DNA of 64,000 bases, from NCBI GenBank assembly GCA_934501535.1, contig CAKSUM010000008.1, positions 1 through 64,000 on the forward strand, given 5' to 3'. Under the pieces are notes generated by a model. That model was not told the origin of the DNA. It did not search any database and was given only the letters and a program-made list of their open reading frames with translations. Positions 46,581 to 55,492 of this stretch are shown piece after piece; the stretch's first letter is position 1, and each line of letters begins with the position of its first letter. Source of the stretch: an uncultured Clostridia bacterium. GTDB lineage: Bacteria > Bacillota > Clostridia > UBA1381. The translations under genes and the position numbers were made by a program.

Positions 46581-47452
46581 TGTCTTTCACACAGAACATA
46601 AAGGCGCAGCTTGCACGCACGCAAAACAACTGCGACTTCTGCGATATTGCGGAGCTGTCATCGATAGTAAAGCTCTGCACAAGCTATGCTGCGCAAAAGA
46701 TTGTAATTTCTACGGAAAATGAGGATGTTGCGGACAGAATACAGTTTTTGTCCGAGCGTGTATTTTCGCGGAGGATAGAAAAAATAAACAGAAACGGAAT
46801 GTTCAGATTTTATCCGGATTTGGAATTTTTTATGAGCGAAATGGCGCCGAGATTGCTGCTGTTCAATTCGGGCAAGGCGGAAATAACTCCGCTCGAATGC
46901 TGCCGGACGGCATATGTGCGCGGCGCATTTTTGGGGGGCGGCTCGGTGAGCGACCCCAAGGTGCGGTATCATATGGAATTTGATACAAAGCACGAAAATT
47001 ATGCCGTGCAGCTTTGTGCGGTGCTTGCCGAAATGGGCATAAGCGCAAAAATAACCGAACGGAAAGGACATTTTATAGTATATATAAAAGAATATGAAGC
47101 AATTGCGGACATACTGGGCATAATGGGCGCGGTAGGCGCGGCGATGGAGCTTTACAATATATCTATTGAAAAGGATATACGCAATTCGGTAAACCGACAG
47201 GCAAACTGCGAGATTGCGAACATCGAAAGAACAACAAAAACCGCGTCGCTGCAGATTGAGGCGATAAGGAAGATAGAAAAGCATATGCCGCTTTCAAATC
47301 TGCCGGACACTCTCTCGGAAATTGCGCAGCTGCGCATAAAATATCCTGAGGAAAGCCTGAAAGAACTGGGACAGCGCCTTATACCGCCGCTCGGAAAATC
47401 GGGAGTAAATCATCGCCTGAAACGTATTATGGAAATATCGCAAAGGCTTTAA
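46580..47452 (+). CDS. whiA: DNA-binding protein WhiA
   Basis: This 290-residue protein has an N-terminal LAGLIDADG-like homing-endonuclease fold without catalysis (RGAFLGGGSVSDP, YHMEFDTKHENYA) and a C-terminal helix-turn-helix (LKELGQRLIPPLGKSGVNHRLKRI). In Firmicutes it binds the nucleoid and affects cell division and chromosome segregation; in Streptomyces it controls sporulation genes. The start at 46580 overlaps the rapZ stop and follows AGAGG. A longer upstream frame lies inside rapZ and is not used. Confidence 0.95.
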   Translation: MSFTQNIKAQLARTQNNCDFCDIAELSSIVKLCTSYAAQKIVISTENEDVADRIQFLSERVFSRRIEKINRNGMFRFYPDLEFFMSEMAPRLLLFNSGKAEITPLECCRTAYVRGAFLGGGSVSDPKVRYHMEFDTKHENYAVQLCAVLAEMGISAKITERKGHFIVYIKEYEAIADILGIMGAVGAAMELYNISIEKDIRNSVNRQANCEIANIERTTKTASLQIEAIRKIEKHMPLSNLPDTLSEIAQLRIKYPEESLKELGQRLIPPLGKSGVNHRLKRIMEISQRL

Positions 47453-47466
47453 GGGGGTGACGCAAA

Positions 47467-50400
47467 GTGAGATTTACACATCTTCATACGCATACGGAAT
47501 TCAGCTTACTGGACGGTGCATCAAGTATTAAAAAAATAATATCACGCGTTAAGGAACTCGGAATGGACAGCTGCGCCATAACCGATCACGGCGCCATGTA
47601 CGGCGTGGTCGATTTTTATAAAGAAGCGCTCGCGCAGGGAATAAAGCCGGTTATCGGCTGCGAGGTCTATGTCGCGCCGCGGAGCCGCTTTGACAAGGTG
47701 TACGAATATGACTCAAAATACAGTCACCTCATTTTGCTGTGCGAAAATTATGAGGGATACAAAAATCTTTCATATATAGTAACAAAGGGCTTTACAGAAG
47801 GGTTTTACTATAAGCCGAGGATAGATTTTGAACTGCTGTCGGAGCATCATGAGGGGCTTATTGCCTTGTCGGCATGTCTTGCCGGAGAAATTCCCAAAGC
47901 GCTCGCCGCGGACGATTATGACGGAGCAAAGGCTATCGGCGAAAGATATTTAAAGCTGTTCGGCAAGGATAATTATTTTATAGAGCTGCAAGACCATTCA
48001 ATAGCGGAACAAAAAAGAATAAATCCGCTTTTGGTAAAGCTTGCAAAGGAATTGGGAGTAGGTCTTGTCGCAACAAATGATATTCACTATGCCAATAAAG
48101 AGGACGCAAAATATCAGGACGTGCTGATGTGCATACAGATGCAGAAAACGGTGGATGACGATGACAGAATGAGTTTTGAAACCGAGGAATTTTATATAAA
48201 ATCTCCGGAGGAGATGGCGGAGCTGTTTGCCTATGCGCCGGAGGCTATTGAAAATACGGCAAAAATTGCCGACAGATGCAACATGGAATTTGATTTCCAT
48301 ACGCGGCATCTGCCGAGCTACGATGTCCCGGACGGGAAAACAGCATGGGAATACCTGAATGAGCTTTGCACAAACGGTCTTAAGAAACGCTACAAAAATG
48401 TGACGGAGGAACTGCAAAATCGTCTTGATTACGAATTATCCGTAATCAAAAGCATGGGCTTCGTGGATTACTTCCTTATTGTATGGGATTTTATTCATTA
48501 TGCAAAGGAAAACGGCGTCGGCGTCGGGCCGGGCAGAGGCAGTGCTGCCGGGAGTATCGTCAGCTACACTCTTGAAATTACCGATGTCGACCCGATAAAG
48601 TACAATTTGATTTTTGAACGTTTTTTGAACCCCGAGCGAGTTTCCATGCCGGATATTGACGTGGATTTTGCGCCGGAGGGACGGCAGCAGGTTATCGATT
48701 ACGTTGTGCGCAAATACGGCGAGGAAAATGTGGCGCAGATTATAACCTTCGGTACGATGAAGGCAAAACTTGCGATACGTGATGTCGGCAGAGCACTGAA
48801 TATTTCGTATGCCGAAACGGATAAGGTGGCAAAGCTTGTGCCGAATGACCTGAATATCACCATAGACCGCGCGCTGGAGGTATCGAATGAGCTTAGCGAA
48901 CTTTATAAAAATGACCCGAAAATAAAACGGCTGATTGACACATCGCGCGCGCTTGAAGGTCTGGCGCGTCATTCGGGAACGCATGCGGCAGGCGTGGTTA
49001 TCTGCAAGGAGCCGATAGTGAATTACATGCCGCTGCAGACCAATGACGATGTTCTGACAACGCAGTTTGTCAAGGATACCGTAGAGGGTTTGGGGCTTTT
49101 AAAGATGGACTTCCTCGGTCTGCGCAATCTGACCGTCATAAACAATGCGGTTGATATTATTGAGAAAACTCACGGAATAAGGCTCGATATGTCTAATCTT
49201 GATTATGACGTCAGGGAAGTTTACGATATGATTTCAACGGGCAACACCGAGGGCGTATTTCAGATAGAAAGCGCCGGTATGAAGTCATTCATGCAGGAGC
49301 TTAAGCCGGATTGCCTTGAGGATATTATTGCCGGAATTGCACTTTACCGCCCCGGCCCGATGGATTCCATACCGCGGTATATTTATAATAAAAATCACCC
49401 GAACGAGGTACAATATAAACATCCGATTTTGGCTGATATTCTGGACGTAACGTACGGCTGCATAGTGTATCAGGAACAGGTGCTTGAAATAGTGCGTTCC
49501 ATGGCGGGGTATTCTCTCGGCAGTGCGGATATGTTAAGACGTGTTATTTCCAAGAAGAAAGCCGATAAAATGGCGGAGGAACGCCGTAATTTCATATACG
49601 GAAAGCAGGACGCGGACGGGACATGGATTATCGACGGCTGCGTACGCCGCGGAATTGATGAGAAAATTGCAATAGACATTTTTGATGAAATCAACGAATT
49701 TGCGAACTACGCCTTTAACAAATCGCATGCGGCGGCATACGCGTTTATTACATATCAGACGGCGTACCTTAAAACGTTCTATCCGGTTGAATACATGGCG
49801 TCGCTGATATCCAGCATTGAGGATACCGACAAAATAAACGCGTATCTGATGAACTGCAAATCCATGGGCATAACAAAGCTGCCGCCCGATATAAATAAAA
49901 GTGAGGACAGTTTTACGGTCGAGGGAATGGGAATACGCTTCGGTCTGACGGCTGTTAAGAATGTCGGGAAAAGTTTCATCGCAAATGTTGTTGAGGAAAG
50001 AAAACGCGGCGGAAAATTCAAGGATTTTGCGGACTTTGTCGGACGAATGGCAGATAAGGACGTTAACAAACGTGCGGTGGAGGGACTGATAAAATGCGGC
50101 GCATTTGATTCGCTCGGTGCAAAAAGGTCGCAGCTGCTGACGGTATTTGAAAGTATTCTGGACAGTGAGGCTCAGGCGCGGAAAAACAATGTTGCCGGTC
50201 AGATGTCGCTGTTCGGCGATGACTCTCGGGAGGAAAGCAGCTTTGACCTTCCGGTGATGAACGAATTTCCAAAATCAAAACTTCTGGCGCTGGAAAAAGA
50301 AAGCTGCGGCATGTATTTTTCCGGACACCCGATGGAGGAATATGCCGAAAAGGCGGAAAAACTTGCAAAAATAAATATAGGCACGGTTCTTGCATCATTT

Positions 50401-50964
50401 TATGATTCCGAGGGGAATATTCAAACAGTCAAAGATAATGATAAGATTAAGCTTTGCGGAATTGTCGCAAGCCGTAGAAATAAAACCACAAAAAACAATT
50501 CGCAAATGGCATTTGTGCAGCTTGAAGATATGTACGGAAGTATTGAGGCAATCATTTTCCCGAAAATACTTACTTCATATAATAATGTGCTTGCAGAGGG
50601 GAATGCAGTCATGCTCGAGGGACGCGTAAGCGCAAGGGAGGACGAAGCACCTAAGCTTTTGTGTGAAAGCGCGGCGCTTTTGGACAGTATTACGGAGCCG
50701 GAGGAAGTCAGCCCGGACGAAGCGGCGGAAACCGTGAAAAACAACCGCGTGCTTTATATAAAAATGGGAACGTTTGACGATACCGTTTTAAAAACTGCGG
50801 TAAAAGTAATGGAGACCGCAAAAGGCAGTACGCCGGTATGCTTTTTTACGGCAGATACCAAAAAGAAAATTCTTGCCCCGAAAAACTGCTGGATTGATGA
50901 AAACAGCGGCGTGATTGACAGACTTTTTGGTATCTTTGGCGAAAATAATGTAAAATTTCGATAA
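47467..50964 (+). CDS. dnaE: DNA polymerase III subunit alpha (DnaE)
   Basis: This 1165-residue replicative polymerase starts with a PHP domain holding the metal motif HLHTHTEFS and DHGAMYG. The polymerase core follows (GPGRGSAAGS about 355-364; catalytic PDIDVDF near residue 396), then the tandem helix-hairpin-helix and a C-terminal OB fold (IKLCGIVASRRNKTTKN). Length fits DnaE1 or DnaE3. The start is GTG at 47467 with a GGGGGTG site. It follows whiA by 14 bases. In Firmicutes PolC usually leads, so this enzyme probably works on primer extension or the lagging strand. Confidence 0.95.
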   Translation: MRFTHLHTHTEFSLLDGASSIKKIISRVKELGMDSCAITDHGAMYGVVDFYKEALAQGIKPVIGCEVYVAPRSRFDKVYEYDSKYSHLILLCENYEGYKNLSYIVTKGFTEGFYYKPRIDFELLSEHHEGLIALSACLAGEIPKALAADDYDGAKAIGERYLKLFGKDNYFIELQDHSIAEQKRINPLLVKLAKELGVGLVATNDIHYANKEDAKYQDVLMCIQMQKTVDDDDRMSFETEEFYIKSPEEMAELFAYAPEAIENTAKIADRCNMEFDFHTRHLPSYDVPDGKTAWEYLNELCTNGLKKRYKNVTEELQNRLDYELSVIKSMGFVDYFLIVWDFIHYAKENGVGVGPGRGSAAGSIVSYTLEITDVDPIKYNLIFERFLNPERVSMPDIDVDFAPEGRQQVIDYVVRKYGEENVAQIITFGTMKAKLAIRDVGRALNISYAETDKVAKLVPNDLNITIDRALEVSNELSELYKNDPKIKRLIDTSRALEGLARHSGTHAAGVVICKEPIVNYMPLQTNDDVLTTQFVKDTVEGLGLLKMDFLGLRNLTVINNAVDIIEKTHGIRLDMSNLDYDVREVYDMISTGNTEGVFQIESAGMKSFMQELKPDCLEDIIAGIALYRPGPMDSIPRYIYNKNHPNEVQYKHPILADILDVTYGCIVYQEQVLEIVRSMAGYSLGSADMLRRVISKKKADKMAEERRNFIYGKQDADGTWIIDGCVRRGIDEKIAIDIFDEINEFANYAFNKSHAAAYAFITYQTAYLKTFYPVEYMASLISSIEDTDKINAYLMNCKSMGITKLPPDINKSEDSFTVEGMGIRFGLTAVKNVGKSFIANVVEERKRGGKFKDFADFVGRMADKDVNKRAVEGLIKCGAFDSLGAKRSQLLTVFESILDSEAQARKNNVAGQMSLFGDDSREESSFDLPVMNEFPKSKLLALEKESCGMYFSGHPMEEYAEKAEKLAKINIGTVLASFYDSEGNIQTVKDNDKIKLCGIVASRRNKTTKNNSQMAFVQLEDMYGSIEAIIFPKILTSYNNVLAEGNAVMLEGRVSAREDEAPKLLCESAALLDSITEPEEVSPDEAAETVKNNRVLYIKMGTFDDTVLKTAVKVMETAKGSTPVCFFTADTKKKILAPKNCWIDENSGVIDRLFGIFGENNVKFR

Positions 50965-50979
50965 AAATTAAAAAATATA

Positions 50980-51008
50980 TTGAAATTTTTGTAAAAATAG
51001 GGTAAAAT
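50980..51008 (+). promoter_or_regulatory. mtrB promoter
   Basis: TTGAAA (50980-50985), a 17-base spacer and TAAAAT (51003-51008) lie 25 bases before the mtrB ATG, giving a very short leader. Confidence 0.6.
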
Positions 51009-51033
51009 ATTGTCTTATAGAGGAGTTGAGAAT

Positions 51034-51270
51034 ATGTTAGAAGAAGATGAGATTTTAAATGACTATATTGTTGTGAAGGCTTTGGAGGACGGCGTTAACA
51101 TCATGGGACTGACCAGAGGACAGAATACGCGCTTTCACCATACCGAAAAACTGGACTGCGGCGAGGTTTATATAGCCCAGTTTACGCAGACAACCTCCGC
51201 TATCAAAATTAACGGAAAAGCGGAAATTCTGACAAAGCACGGCAATATTCGGTCGGGAAAAACGGAGTAA
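51034..51270 (+). CDS. mtrB: trp RNA-binding attenuation protein (TRAP/MtrB)
   Basis: This 78-residue protein aligns along its full length with the 75-residue Bacillus TRAP, an 11-subunit ring that binds tryptophan and then wraps (G/U)AG-rich leader RNA to stop trp transcription or translation. Shared segments are VVKALEDGVN, GLTRG, FHHTEKL, GEVYIAQFT and TSAIK. The tryptophan-pocket residues Thr27, Thr51 and Ser55 are kept. Of the RNA-binding triad (Bacillus Lys37, Lys56, Arg58), the two lysines remain (Lys39, Lys58), but the arginine is Asn60. AGGAG precedes the ATG at 51034. No trp gene lies in the window. Confidence 0.9.
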   Translation: MLEEDEILNDYIVVKALEDGVNIMGLTRGQNTRFHHTEKLDCGEVYIAQFTQTTSAIKINGKAEILTKHGNIRSGKTE

Positions 51271-51273
51271 AAA

Positions 51274-51450
51274 ATGTGGACGTCGGTATATATTTCAAAA
51301 GATGAAAAAGACGTATCATTACTTAAACAGGCACTTAAAGACAACAATATCCTTGCAATGGTGAGAAAGCGTGAGGATTATTTCGAGATTTTGGTGCCGT
51401 CGCAGGAAATTGCTTCTGCACATAACGTAATTATTGATACAGAAATCTGA
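51274..51450 (+). CDS. Small conserved-type protein between mtrB and pfkA
   Basis: This 58-residue protein starts MWTSVYISKDEKDV and ends HNVIIDTEI. CGGAG lies 8 bases before the ATG at 51274, and the gene starts 3 bases after the mtrB stop and ends 19 bases before the pfkA start, so it is a real gene in a tight operon. The pattern beta-strand, helix (LLKQALKDNNI), strand (EILVPSQE), helix resembles the DUF2007-type small fold proposed as signal-transducing. Function unknown; the place before pfkA hints at a link to glycolysis. Confidence 0.75.
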   Translation: MWTSVYISKDEKDVSLLKQALKDNNILAMVRKREDYFEILVPSQEIASAHNVIIDTEI

Positions 51451-51469
51451 TATGGAAGAAGGATTTATT

Positions 51470-52444
51470 ATGGAGAAGAAAATTAAAAAAATAGGCGTAC
51501 TTACCAGCGGCGGCGATGCCCCCGGTATGAATGCGGCAATCCGTGCCGTTGTTAGATGCGGTATTTATAACGGACTTGAAGTATTCGGCGTAAGAAAGGG
51601 ATATAACGGACTGTTAAACGGCGATATTATCCCTATGGACGCAAGAAGCGTCGGCGAAATTTTGCAAAAGGGCGGTACAATTCTGCAAACCGCACGCTGC
51701 CTTGAATTCAAGGAGGAAGCAGGTCAGAAACATGCAATTGAAGTTGCGAAGAAATTCGGTCTTGACGGATTGGTTGTAATCGGCGGTGACGGTTCGTTCC
51801 GCGGCGCAAGACAGCTTTGCCGTTTCGGTCTGCCGACGATAGCGATGCCGGGTACAATCGACAACGATATTGACTGCAGCGAATATACGGTCGGCTATGA
51901 CACCTGCTTAAACACGGTTATCGGCGCGGTTGATAAGCTGCGCGATACATCATCGAGCCATGACAGATGTTCGGTTGTCGAAGTTATGGGACGCGGCGCC
52001 GGATATATTGCCGTTGAGGCAGGTATTGCCTGCGGAGCGGAGGTTGTTCTGGTTCCCGAATACGAGTTTGATTTTGAACGCGATGTTATTGCACCGGTTA
52101 AGGACGGCATTGCGCGCGGCAAGACGCACTGCATCGTTATCGTTGCGGAGGGCGTAGGCGGAGCTGCCGAAATTGCAAAGAAAATTCAGGAAGAAACCGG
52201 AATGGAATCGCGTGCGACAATTCTGGGTCATATTCAGAGAGGCGGCTCGCCGACCGTTAAGGACAGAGTTATGGCAAGCTGCATGGGTGAACGCTGCGTT
52301 AACCTTATTCTGGAGGGAAAAGAAAACAGAATTGTTTGCGTTCAAAACGGAAAGATTGCAGACGTTGACATTGAAGAAGGTCTTGCAATGAAGAAAAAGC
52401 TGCCGGCAGATATGGTTGAACTTATCAAAAAACTGTCGGTCTGA
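51470..52444 (+). CDS. pfkA: 6-phosphofructokinase (ATP)
   Basis: This 324-residue enzyme phosphorylates fructose-6-phosphate, the committed step of glycolysis. GGDAPGMNAAIRA, GGDGSFRGA and PGTIDNDI form the ATP and substrate sites; IDNDI includes the catalytic Asp. HIQRGGSPT is also typical. The start at 51470 follows AAGGA; the frame extends upstream to 51434 into the small gene and is not used. Gly at the position after GGDG fits an ATP rather than pyrophosphate enzyme. Confidence 0.96.
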   Translation: MEKKIKKIGVLTSGGDAPGMNAAIRAVVRCGIYNGLEVFGVRKGYNGLLNGDIIPMDARSVGEILQKGGTILQTARCLEFKEEAGQKHAIEVAKKFGLDGLVVIGGDGSFRGARQLCRFGLPTIAMPGTIDNDIDCSEYTVGYDTCLNTVIGAVDKLRDTSSSHDRCSVVEVMGRGAGYIAVEAGIACGAEVVLVPEYEFDFERDVIAPVKDGIARGKTHCIVIVAEGVGGAAEIAKKIQEETGMESRATILGHIQRGGSPTVKDRVMASCMGERCVNLILEGKENRIVCVQNGKIADVDIEEGLAMKKKLPADMVELIKKLSV

Positions 52445-52457
52445 TATCGGCAATATA

Positions 52458-52489
52458 AAATAAGTGTTGGGATACCTCAACACTTATTT
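52458..52489 (+). terminator. Hairpin after pfkA
   Basis: A perfect 12-bp stem (52458-52469 with 52478-52489) with an 8-base loop lies between pfkA and manA. The T-run is short, so read-through into manA is likely. Confidence 0.65.
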
Positions 52490-52508
52490 GGTAATTAAGG
52501 AGATTTGT

Positions 52509-53450
52509 ATGAATAAGCTGATGCCCGTAAAGCTGGTTCCGGCGTTCAAAGATTATCTGTGGGGCGGAACGCGGCTTAAAGAGGAGTATAACAAGAAAAC
52601 CGACATGCAGCCGCTTGCGGAAAGCTGGGAGCTTTCGTGCCATAAGGACGGCGAGAGCAGGATTGCATGCGGTGATTACGCAGGAAAAACGCTGTCGGAA
52701 TACATTGACATATGCGGCAGAGATATACTCGGGACAAATGCACAAAAGTTTGATTTCTTTCCGGTGCTGATTAAGTTTATCGACGCTAAAAGCGATCTTT
52801 CGGTACAGGTTCACCCCGATGATGAATACGCAGGAAAATATGAAAACAGCTACGGAAAAACGGAGATGTGGTATGTGCTGGAGGCAGAGGAGGGCGCGTA
52901 TCTGTATTACGGATTGAACCGCGATATAACGCGCAGTGAGCTTGCACAGCGTATTGAAAATAACACGATATGCGAGGTGCTCAACAAGGTCAGCGTAAAA
53001 AAAGGCGATGTATTTTTCATAGGAGCCGGAACACTGCATGCAATTTGCAGCGGAATAGTAATATGCGAAATTCAGCAAAATTCAAATCTGACCTATCGCG
53101 TGTATGACTATGACAGGCGTGACAAAGACGGAAATCCGCGTCAGTTGCACATAGAAAAAGCGCTTGAGGTTACAAATCTGAAGAAGGCACCGGAAATTAA
53201 AGCGCCGCAGGACGGGATTTTAGCTCAGTGCAAATACTTTAACGTGCGGCGTATGAATGTGCCGGAAAATGACGGACTAAAGCTTGACGGGGCTTCTTTT
53301 ACAAGCATAATTGTCACCGGCGGACGCGGAAAAATGCACTGCGGCGGCGCGGAATATGACCTTGAAAAGGGCGACAGTTATTTTGTGCCGGCACAGGAGG
53401 GCAAGCTTGAATTTGAGGGTTGCTGCGAGATAATTATAACAAGAGTGTAG
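52509..53450 (+). CDS. manA: Mannose-6-phosphate isomerase, class I
   Basis: This 313-residue zinc enzyme interconverts mannose-6-phosphate and fructose-6-phosphate. Zinc ligands lie in VQVHPDDEYA (Gln, His), the Glu of KTEMWYVLEA and the His of GAGTLHAI; the Arg of TYRVYDYDR is catalytic. Length fits the Firmicutes short form. AAGGAGAT precedes the ATG at 52509. Neighbouring genes pfkA and glucokinase place it in central sugar use. Confidence 0.94.
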   Translation: MNKLMPVKLVPAFKDYLWGGTRLKEEYNKKTDMQPLAESWELSCHKDGESRIACGDYAGKTLSEYIDICGRDILGTNAQKFDFFPVLIKFIDAKSDLSVQVHPDDEYAGKYENSYGKTEMWYVLEAEEGAYLYYGLNRDITRSELAQRIENNTICEVLNKVSVKKGDVFFIGAGTLHAICSGIVICEIQQNSNLTYRVYDYDRRDKDGNPRQLHIEKALEVTNLKKAPEIKAPQDGILAQCKYFNVRRMNVPENDGLKLDGASFTSIIVTGGRGKMHCGGAEYDLEKGDSYFVPAQEGKLEFEGCCEIIITRV

Positions 53451-53461
53451 GAGGAAATTTT

Positions 53462-54406
53462 ATGTATTATGTGGGTATCGATTTAGGCGGAACAAATATC
53501 GCCGGGGGACTTGTTGATGAAAACGGAAAAATTCTTTCGGAGCTTTCCGTGCCGACAATGGCGGAACGCGATTATAAGGAAATCGTAAAAGACATGGCAG
53601 ATGTGTCGAAAAAGGTAATAGAAAAAGCAGGTGTATCAATAGTTGATGTTGCCGGAGTCGGAATAGGCTGCCCCGGAGCTATCGATAATGCAAACGGTGT
53701 TTGTACCTATTCAAATAACCTGCACATGGACCATGCAAAAATTGCGGAGGAATTCAGAAAGCATCTTGATTTGCCGGTCAACCTTGAAAATGACGCGAAT
53801 GCAGCGGCTCTCGGAGAATATGCAATTAACGGAAACGGTGTAAACAATTTTGTTTTTGTAACGCTCGGAACGGGCGTAGGCGGCGGAATAGTCCTGGACG
53901 GCAAAATATTCCGCGGATTTAACGGCGTGGGAGCGGAGCTTGGTCACACCGTTGTGAATCAGGACGGCGAAATGTGCAACTGCGGACGCCGCGGCTGCTG
54001 GGAAGCATATGCGTCGGTGTCTGCGCTTATCAGACTGACGCGCGAGGCGATGGATAAAGCACCCGACAGCCTTATGCACGAAGAGGCTGAAAAAGAAGGA
54101 AAGGTCAGCGGAATGACTTCATTTGTGGCTGCTAAAAGGGGCGACAAGGCGGCACAGGCTGTAGTTGACAAATATTTTGAATATATCGGCGTGGGCATTA
54201 CTAATATCGTGAATATATTTCAGCCGGAAAAGGTTGTAATAGGCGGCAGCATATCAAAAGAGGGAGATTATCTTCTGAAGCCGGTACAGAAATACGTTGA
54301 GGCTCATGATTACAACCGCTACATGAAGAAAGCGAAAATTGAAATCGCTACTCTGTTCGGCGACGCAGGTATAATCGGCGCGGCACTTTCGGCAAAGAAA
54401 AGGTAA
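53462..54406 (+). CDS. ROK-family glucokinase
   Basis: This 314-residue protein phosphorylates glucose or a related hexose with ATP. The phosphate loop is DLGGTNIAGGLV, then ENDANAAALGE with the catalytic Asp, LGTGVGGGIV, and the ROK zinc motif GHTVVNQDGEMCNCGRRGCWEAYAS. There is no DNA-binding N-terminus, so it is a kinase and not a ROK repressor. AGGAGG precedes the ATG at 53462. It is 11 bases after manA. Confidence 0.93.
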   Translation: MYYVGIDLGGTNIAGGLVDENGKILSELSVPTMAERDYKEIVKDMADVSKKVIEKAGVSIVDVAGVGIGCPGAIDNANGVCTYSNNLHMDHAKIAEEFRKHLDLPVNLENDANAAALGEYAINGNGVNNFVFVTLGTGVGGGIVLDGKIFRGFNGVGAELGHTVVNQDGEMCNCGRRGCWEAYASVSALIRLTREAMDKAPDSLMHEEAEKEGKVSGMTSFVAAKRGDKAAQAVVDKYFEYIGVGITNIVNIFQPEKVVIGGSISKEGDYLLKPVQKYVEAHDYNRYMKKAKIEIATLFGDAGIIGAALSAKKR

Positions 54407-54410
54407 AAAT

Positions 54411-55352
54411 ATGAAAATTGTTGTTTTGGACGGAAAAACGCTCGGCGATGATATTGACCTCGGAGTACTGGGCGATGAACTGACCGTTTACGGCACAACC
54501 GGGGCAGATTCGGTCGCGGAGCGCATCGGAGATAATGAGGCTGTCATCGTTAACAAGATAAAGCTGAACGAACATAACCTTGCCGATGCAAAAAATCTGA
54601 AGCTCATCTGTGTTGCGGCGACGGGATATGATAATATCGATATTGAATACTGTAAAAAACACGGTATTGCCGTGTGCAATGTCTGCGGATATTCTACCGA
54701 TTCGGTCGCGCAGCTTACGGTAACAATGGCGCTTTCGCTCGTTACGCACCTTGATGAGTATACGGAGTTTGTGCGCAGCGGTGAATACACAAAAAGCGGT
54801 GTTGCGAACAGACTTGTTCCGGTGTATCATGAACTGACGGGAAAAACGTGGGGAATTGTCGGACTGGGTAACATAGGAAAACGGACGGCTAAAATTGCCG
54901 AAGCGCTCGGCTGCCGTATTCTTGCGTTCAAACGCCGGCAGGACAGCGAATACAATTGCGTTCCGCTTGCAGAGCTTATGGAAAAGTCGGATATTATTTC
55001 GGTGCATCTTCCGGCAGGCCCTGAAACTCGCGGCATAATTTCTGCGGAAATGATAGCGAAAATGAAAAGGAATGCAATATTTATAAACGTGGCGCGCGGT
55101 GCGGTTACCGATGAAAATGCACTTGCCGCGGCGGTTCTTGAAAACAGAATAGGCGGTATAGGCATAGATGTTTATTCCGAGGAACCGTTTGGCGCAGAGC
55201 ATTGTTTTAACAAGATAAAAGATAAACACAATGTTATTCTCACGCCGCATATTGCGTGGGGTACATTTGAGGCGAGAGCCAGGTGCGTTGAAGAAATGCG
55301 GAAAAATATTGACGCTTTTGAAAACGGGCAGCTTCGCAACAGGGTAGTATAA
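54411..55352 (+). CDS. D-2-hydroxyacid dehydrogenase (NAD-dependent)
   Basis: This 313-residue protein reduces a 2-keto acid to the D-hydroxyacid or the reverse. The Rossmann motif is WGIVGLGNIGKRTAKIA. The catalytic triad is Arg in NVARGAV, Glu in DVYSEEPF and His in LTPHIAWGT. Substrate (glycerate, lactate or other) is undetermined. It starts 4 bases after the glucokinase and is followed by a terminator, so it closes the glycolytic unit. Confidence 0.88.
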   Translation: MKIVVLDGKTLGDDIDLGVLGDELTVYGTTGADSVAERIGDNEAVIVNKIKLNEHNLADAKNLKLICVAATGYDNIDIEYCKKHGIAVCNVCGYSTDSVAQLTVTMALSLVTHLDEYTEFVRSGEYTKSGVANRLVPVYHELTGKTWGIVGLGNIGKRTAKIAEALGCRILAFKRRQDSEYNCVPLAELMEKSDIISVHLPAGPETRGIISAEMIAKMKRNAIFINVARGAVTDENALAAAVLENRIGGIGIDVYSEEPFGAEHCFNKIKDKHNVILTPHIAWGTFEARARCVEEMRKNIDAFENGQLRNRVV

Positions 55353-55372
55353 TATCGGAAAAGAAATCGGTG

Positions 55373-55407
55373 AAAAAACGCTGTTTTGATGAAACGGCGT
55401 TTTTTTT
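55373..55407 (+). terminator. Terminator of the pfkA-manA-glucokinase-dehydrogenase unit
   Basis: A-rich arm, 8-bp core stem with one G-T pair (CGCTGTTT with AAACGGCG), 5-base loop and eight T lie 20 bases after the dehydrogenase stop. Confidence 0.88.
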
Positions 55408-55429
55408 AATGTTTTTCTGTCAAAATGTG

Positions 55430-55458
55430 TTGAAAAATATCACAGAATGGTATATAAT
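55430..55458 (+). promoter_or_regulatory. lon promoter
   Basis: TTGAAA (55430-55435), a 17-base spacer and TATAAT (55453-55458) lie 34 bases before the lon start. Confidence 0.8.
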
Positions 55459-55492
55459 ATAGTTTGTATAATTATATTTGGGAGTGAACAGA

